Below are positions 12,830 to 15,647 of a stretch of DNA of 15,647 bases, piece by piece. The position numbers and the translations under genes are program-made. The notes beneath the pieces were generated by a model. It saw nothing but the letters and a program-made list of their open reading frames with translations, made no database searches and was not told the DNA's origin. The first letter of the stretch is position 1. Every line of letters starts with the position of its first letter. The stretch lies in contig JBFXEJ010000130.1 of assembly GCA_050180235.1 (NCBI GenBank), forward strand, positions 1-15,647, read 5' to 3'. This DNA comes from JAABRU01 sp050180235. GTDB taxonomy: Bacteria > Desulfobacterota > Desulfobacteria > Desulfobacterales > Desulfococcaceae.

Positions 12830-15253
12830 TCATTCTTCCGCGGGTTCACAAAGCACATCCCCTATGTTGCTGACGATCTTTCCGGTTTCAGGCACGGCAA
12901 TTTTTGCCGTGCAGCCGCCATCAGCAGCAAAAACATGTATTGCATATTCTCCGGGGGGCAGATTCTCAAGATAAAAATATCCGTCCTGACCTGTGAAACT
13001 TTTTCTTTTTTCACCGCTGACCTCATATTCAATGGGCATAGTGCTCAGTGATTCGCGGCTGCCGTCAGGCAAAAGAGCATAAAGATTTCCTTCCACCGCG
13101 GTGAAGCGGAATGCCCTGAAATGTATCCGTGCCCCTCCGCGCTGGCCCATTTCAATCATGTGATCCTTTCCGGTCAGTTCATAGTCCATAGGAAGATCTC
13201 CCGGACGGATGGATATTCGGTTGTCAGCATAGGAAATCAGTTCGGATGCCATCAGACTGCCGTTCACACCTGTCTCACCCGCAAGACTGGTGCCGGAGTA
13301 AACAGGAACATGATCAAGACCTTCCACATCAACAATAGCGAAACTGTCTATGATCGGCCTGCCGAAACAGAAATCACCGCCAATCATGCCGATACCGCCG
13401 GCCCAGCTCAGGTTCCCGGACAGGCTTCCTTTGGAAGGCTGCTGAACCGATGCTTCCGCGATTCCCCTTTCATGGCGGTAAACTGCCCTGCCGCTGCCGC
13501 GGGTTTCCTGTTCATACTGATTCACAGCGAGCGAATATCCGAACCCTTTTCCCAGTCCGGTGGATTTCCGGACAGAGAGTTCCTGCTTTCTGTTTTCCGC
13601 TCCCTCATCCCGGTACCGGTATGCCATATTGTCATAAAAACGCTTTTGGGAAGCAGTTGAAGGTGTGTACTGAACACTGATGAAAAATTCCTGTTTATCT
13701 GATCCCTCAATTCCCTGTTTCATGCTGAGGGACAGATTGAACTGTCTGGAAAGATTCTTTGTATAACTCAGGGTTGCGATGGATGTCTGTTCCTCTTCTT
13801 CAGGCTTTTCCCGGTACGCACTGGAAACATAGGAAAAACTCAGTCCGCCCCATCTCTGCCAGGATTGGCTGGCTGTCAGATTCCACTGAAAACGCAGGGA
13901 CTGAATTTCGTCTTCTCCGGATATGTCCGAACTGAGCGCAGACTGAAAATCCCTGCTGTAAAGCAGCATGGAAAGCCCCCCTGCAAAACTGCCTTTCCGG
14001 TACGTGTATTGCGTTGAAACAGCATAACCGTTTTCGCTGTTATGATGACTGAACATTGCCTCGGTGCTGATCAGATGGTCATTGCCCAGATGAAGACCCA
14101 GCATCGGCCCTGCATTGTAAAGTTCATTCTGAAAAGCAAGGCCGATTCCCGCGGAAAACCGGTCTGTAAATCCATAGCGGTGGAACGCTGTGCCGGAAAA
14201 ATCACCGTATACCGAGCTTTGGGTTCCGAAATTCTCCCGCAGAAATCCCAGATTGTAACTGTATTCATGAATGCCTTTGCGCAGCAGTTCCCGTCCCCCG
14301 AAAAGCTGGGCAAGGTCGATTCGCCTTTCTTTTCCAAAAACATCCCGCAGAACCAGTTCAGAGCTTCCGCCGGCAAAAGCATTCAGTTCTTCAAACCGCA
14401 CCGGCCCCGGAAGCAGATCCCATTCCTTAATCAGATTTCCGCTGCTGTAAAGTTCAGCCCGTGCAGGTGTTTCCAAAACAGTTTCCGCATTCAGTCCCGG
14501 ATAGGGTTTGAATTTCCGATCCAAAGAAAACCGGGTTCCCCAGGATATGCCGCCAAGAACCCCTCCACTGAGAAACGCTGTGGCCGGCGGTGTGAAATCA
14601 CCAATTGTCAGCCGGTTCAGGAGAGCGGGATCATCCCGGATCAGGCTGGTCATAAGGCGGGTATGTTCGTCTTCCCCGTTTCTGTACCGGTATCTGAAGT
14701 TGCTGAATCCAAACCATTTTTCCCGGTTAAAACCGATTTCCCAGGGCAGTCCCCAGTCTCTGAAATTCTCTTTTTCGCTGTATTCGGTTTCAATCCGGTA
14801 ATTTAAAAATCCTGAAAAAGAATCGGGTGTTACGGCTGCGCTGCGAGCCGGGGGTGTCTGGTCCGGGGGGCGGATAAGCTGGGATTCATACCATTGCGGA
14901 TCAACTGTCATTTTCAAAACAGCATTGTCATAATCCACTGCGAATGTAATGGCATGTGAAAGGCTTTTGAGGGAAATTGTGTCTGATTCACGGGAACCGA
15001 ACAGTTCTTTCCTCAGCCGAAGACCGGAAAAGAAATCAGGGGGAACAAGCACATCTCCGTCTTCCGTGAGCAGAAGAAATGCTTCCCCGATGTTCTGTCC
15101 GTTGACAGCAACATTCAGAATCACCCGGTCTTCAGCCTGAACTGTCCCTGCCATGATCCGGATGAGCAGAATGACTGTTATTATTCTGAGGGGGGAAAAT
15201 TTGGAAATGGCAGAACACCTCTGAAAGATTTGACAACTCTGACTCGTTCCCAC
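12830..15253 (-). CDS. Fimbrial outer-membrane usher (chaperone-usher pathway, PapC/FimD/CsuD type)
   Basis: Forms the outer-membrane pore that assembles fimbrial subunits delivered by a periplasmic chaperone. A signal peptide (FSPLRIITVILLIRIMAG, cleavage after TVQA) precedes an N-terminal domain starting ILNVAVNGQNIGEAFLLL. The long beta-barrel has many alternating aromatic strands, the plug region, and a C-terminal block with GLDHVPVYSG, NRISIRPGDLPMDYEL, GQDGYFYLENLPPGEYAIHV and a Cys pair ending in GDVLC. Size and C-terminus suit archaic (CsuD-like) ushers. No chaperone or subunit gene is adjacent. The open frame extends to 15349, but codons beyond 15253 lie in a repeat. GTG 15253 has no ribosome site, whereas AGAGGTG at 15216-15222 sits 7 nt before an in-frame ATT (15208), perhaps the real start, giving 792 residues. 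Confidence 0.85.
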   Translation of the reverse strand: MGTSQSCQIFQRCSAISKFSPLRIITVILLIRIMAGTVQAEDRVILNVAVNGQNIGEAFLLLTEDGDVLVPPDFFSGLRLRKELFGSRESDTISLKSLSHAITFAVDYDNAVLKMTVDPQWYESQLIRPPDQTPPARSAAVTPDSFSGFLNYRIETEYSEKENFRDWGLPWEIGFNREKWFGFSNFRYRYRNGEDEHTRLMTSLIRDDPALLNRLTIGDFTPPATAFLSGGVLGGISWGTRFSLDRKFKPYPGLNAETVLETPARAELYSSGNLIKEWDLLPGPVRFEELNAFAGGSSELVLRDVFGKERRIDLAQLFGGRELLRKGIHEYSYNLGFLRENFGTQSSVYGDFSGTAFHRYGFTDRFSAGIGLAFQNELYNAGPMLGLHLGNDHLISTEAMFSHHNSENGYAVSTQYTYRKGSFAGGLSMLLYSRDFQSALSSDISGEDEIQSLRFQWNLTASQSWQRWGGLSFSYVSSAYREKPEEEEQTSIATLSYTKNLSRQFNLSLSMKQGIEGSDKQEFFISVQYTPSTASQKRFYDNMAYRYRDEGAENRKQELSVRKSTGLGKGFGYSLAVNQYEQETRGSGRAVYRHERGIAEASVQQPSKGSLSGNLSWAGGIGMIGGDFCFGRPIIDSFAIVDVEGLDHVPVYSGTSLAGETGVNGSLMASELISYADNRISIRPGDLPMDYELTGKDHMIEMGQRGGARIHFRAFRFTAVEGNLYALLPDGSRESLSTMPIEYEVSGEKRKSFTGQDGYFYLENLPPGEYAIHVFAADGGCTAKIAVPETGKIVSNIGDVLCEPAEE

Positions 15254-15524
15254 GCTTTGCGTCAATGCCATTAAGTTAAGGAACGCCCTGAAAGGGCGTA
15301 ATATTATAGCCCATGGCAACGCCCTGGGAAAATTGAATAAATATGACATCAGCCCTGAAAGGGCGTAATAAAAAAACCGGTTCCGGAAATATACCGCCCT
15401 TTCAGGGCTGGGAGATCTTTTTTACACATATTCCCAGGCCGTTGGCCTGGGTTTTAATATAGCGCCCTTTCAGGGCTTTCCTTATAATGCCCTTTCCTTA
15501 ACTTAATGGCATTGACGCAAAGCG
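15253..15524. repeat. 272 bp near-palindromic element with 31 bp terminal inverted repeats
   Basis: Perfect 31 bp inverted ends lie at 15253-15283 and 15494-15524; the outer part reads cgctttgcgtcaatgcc. The whole element is symmetrical. The left arm holds hairpins cgccct-gaa-agggcg (15284-15298), ccca..tggg (15310-15328) and gccct-gaa-agggc (15352-15364). The right arm has their mirror images at 15396-15408, 15433-15451 (8 bp stem, GTT loop) and 15464-15476. Related gccctgaaagggc / cccagggcgttgccctggg strings recur in many bacterial genomes. It encodes no protein. It lies between the usher start and the IS110-family gene end, only 13 bp from the latter's stop codon. Confidence 0.8.
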
Positions 15525-15537
15525 ACTGTGTTAAAAG

Positions 15538-15647
15538 TCAAGCTTTTTTTGCATAATTTTCATCCCAGAGGGAATCGTTCTTTACCATAGCATTGGCAAT
15601 GAGCAGCAATTTTCGTGAACATGCTGTCAATGCCACTTTTTTTGCTT
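15538..15647 (-). CDS. IS110-family transposase, C-terminal end (continues beyond window)
   Basis: The last 35 codons of a minus-strand frame run off the right edge and end at TGA 15538-15540. The peptide includes KKVALTACSRKLLLIANAM and ends KNDSLWDENYAKKA. The VALxACxRKLLxIxNAM pattern is the typical C-terminal block of IS110/IS1111 DEDD recombinases (Transposase_20 domain), which contains their conserved Ser-dependent active site region further upstream. Whether the gene is intact cannot be seen. If it is, the adjacent non-coding DNA may contain the element's end and guide RNA. Confidence 0.75.
   Translation of the reverse strand, partial: AKKVALTACSRKLLLIANAMVKNDSLWDENYAKKA

Noticed and set aside
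14042..14806. 254-codon plus-strand frame opposite the usher
   Set aside because: Antisense of the beta-barrel coding region, with no start site or family features.

Overview
The window looks like chromosomal DNA of a Gram-negative, probably anaerobic bacterium of the Desulfobacterota, perhaps a Desulfonema-like filamentous sulfate reducer. This is inferred from four things: a Liv transporter operon ending in a phenylacetate-CoA-ligase homologue, an outer-membrane usher, a GAF-fused type IV pilus ATPase, and a heavy load of small non-coding palindromic repeats. No 16S rRNA or other marker is present, so the placement is tentative.

Left part (1-5173), all genes on the minus strand. A cupin protein, a MetE/UROD-like zinc methyltransferase and a GTDC1-type tRNA-queuosine mannosyltransferase homologue lie in a row and may be co-transcribed. 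A diaminopimelate decarboxylase (lysA) follows further down. The roughly 840 bp between the glycosyltransferase and lysA are packed with mobile repeats. These are three copies (one cut by the window edge) of a 134-136 bp hairpin element (family A), two copies of a 139-140 bp element with 16 bp terminal inverted repeats (family B), and a 46 bp tandem repeat. Family A has inserted once into the tandem repeat and once into a family B copy, each time with an exact TTA duplication.

Middle (5174-9650). A gene-free AT-rich stretch of about 730 bp holds a nested inverted repeat, a candidate sigma70 promoter and an 11+11 bp perfect dyad. It precedes a plus-strand operon livM-livG-livF and a PaaK-like adenylate-forming enzyme, with overlapping or near-abutting genes. 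No livH or substrate-binding gene lies beside it. A rho-independent terminator closes the operon.

Right part (9651-15647). A textbook promoter (TTGACA-18-TATAAT) drives a small two-helix membrane protein and a long PilB/GspE-type ATPase. The ATPase carries an N-terminal GAF domain whose residues resemble cyclic-nucleotide-binding GAFs. Convergent to it is an orphan chaperone-usher outer-membrane usher. Its 5' end runs into a 272 bp near-palindromic repeat, which itself abuts the 3' end of an IS110-family transposase gene that leaves the window. Extracellular-fibre machinery and repeat-driven remodelling are the two main themes.
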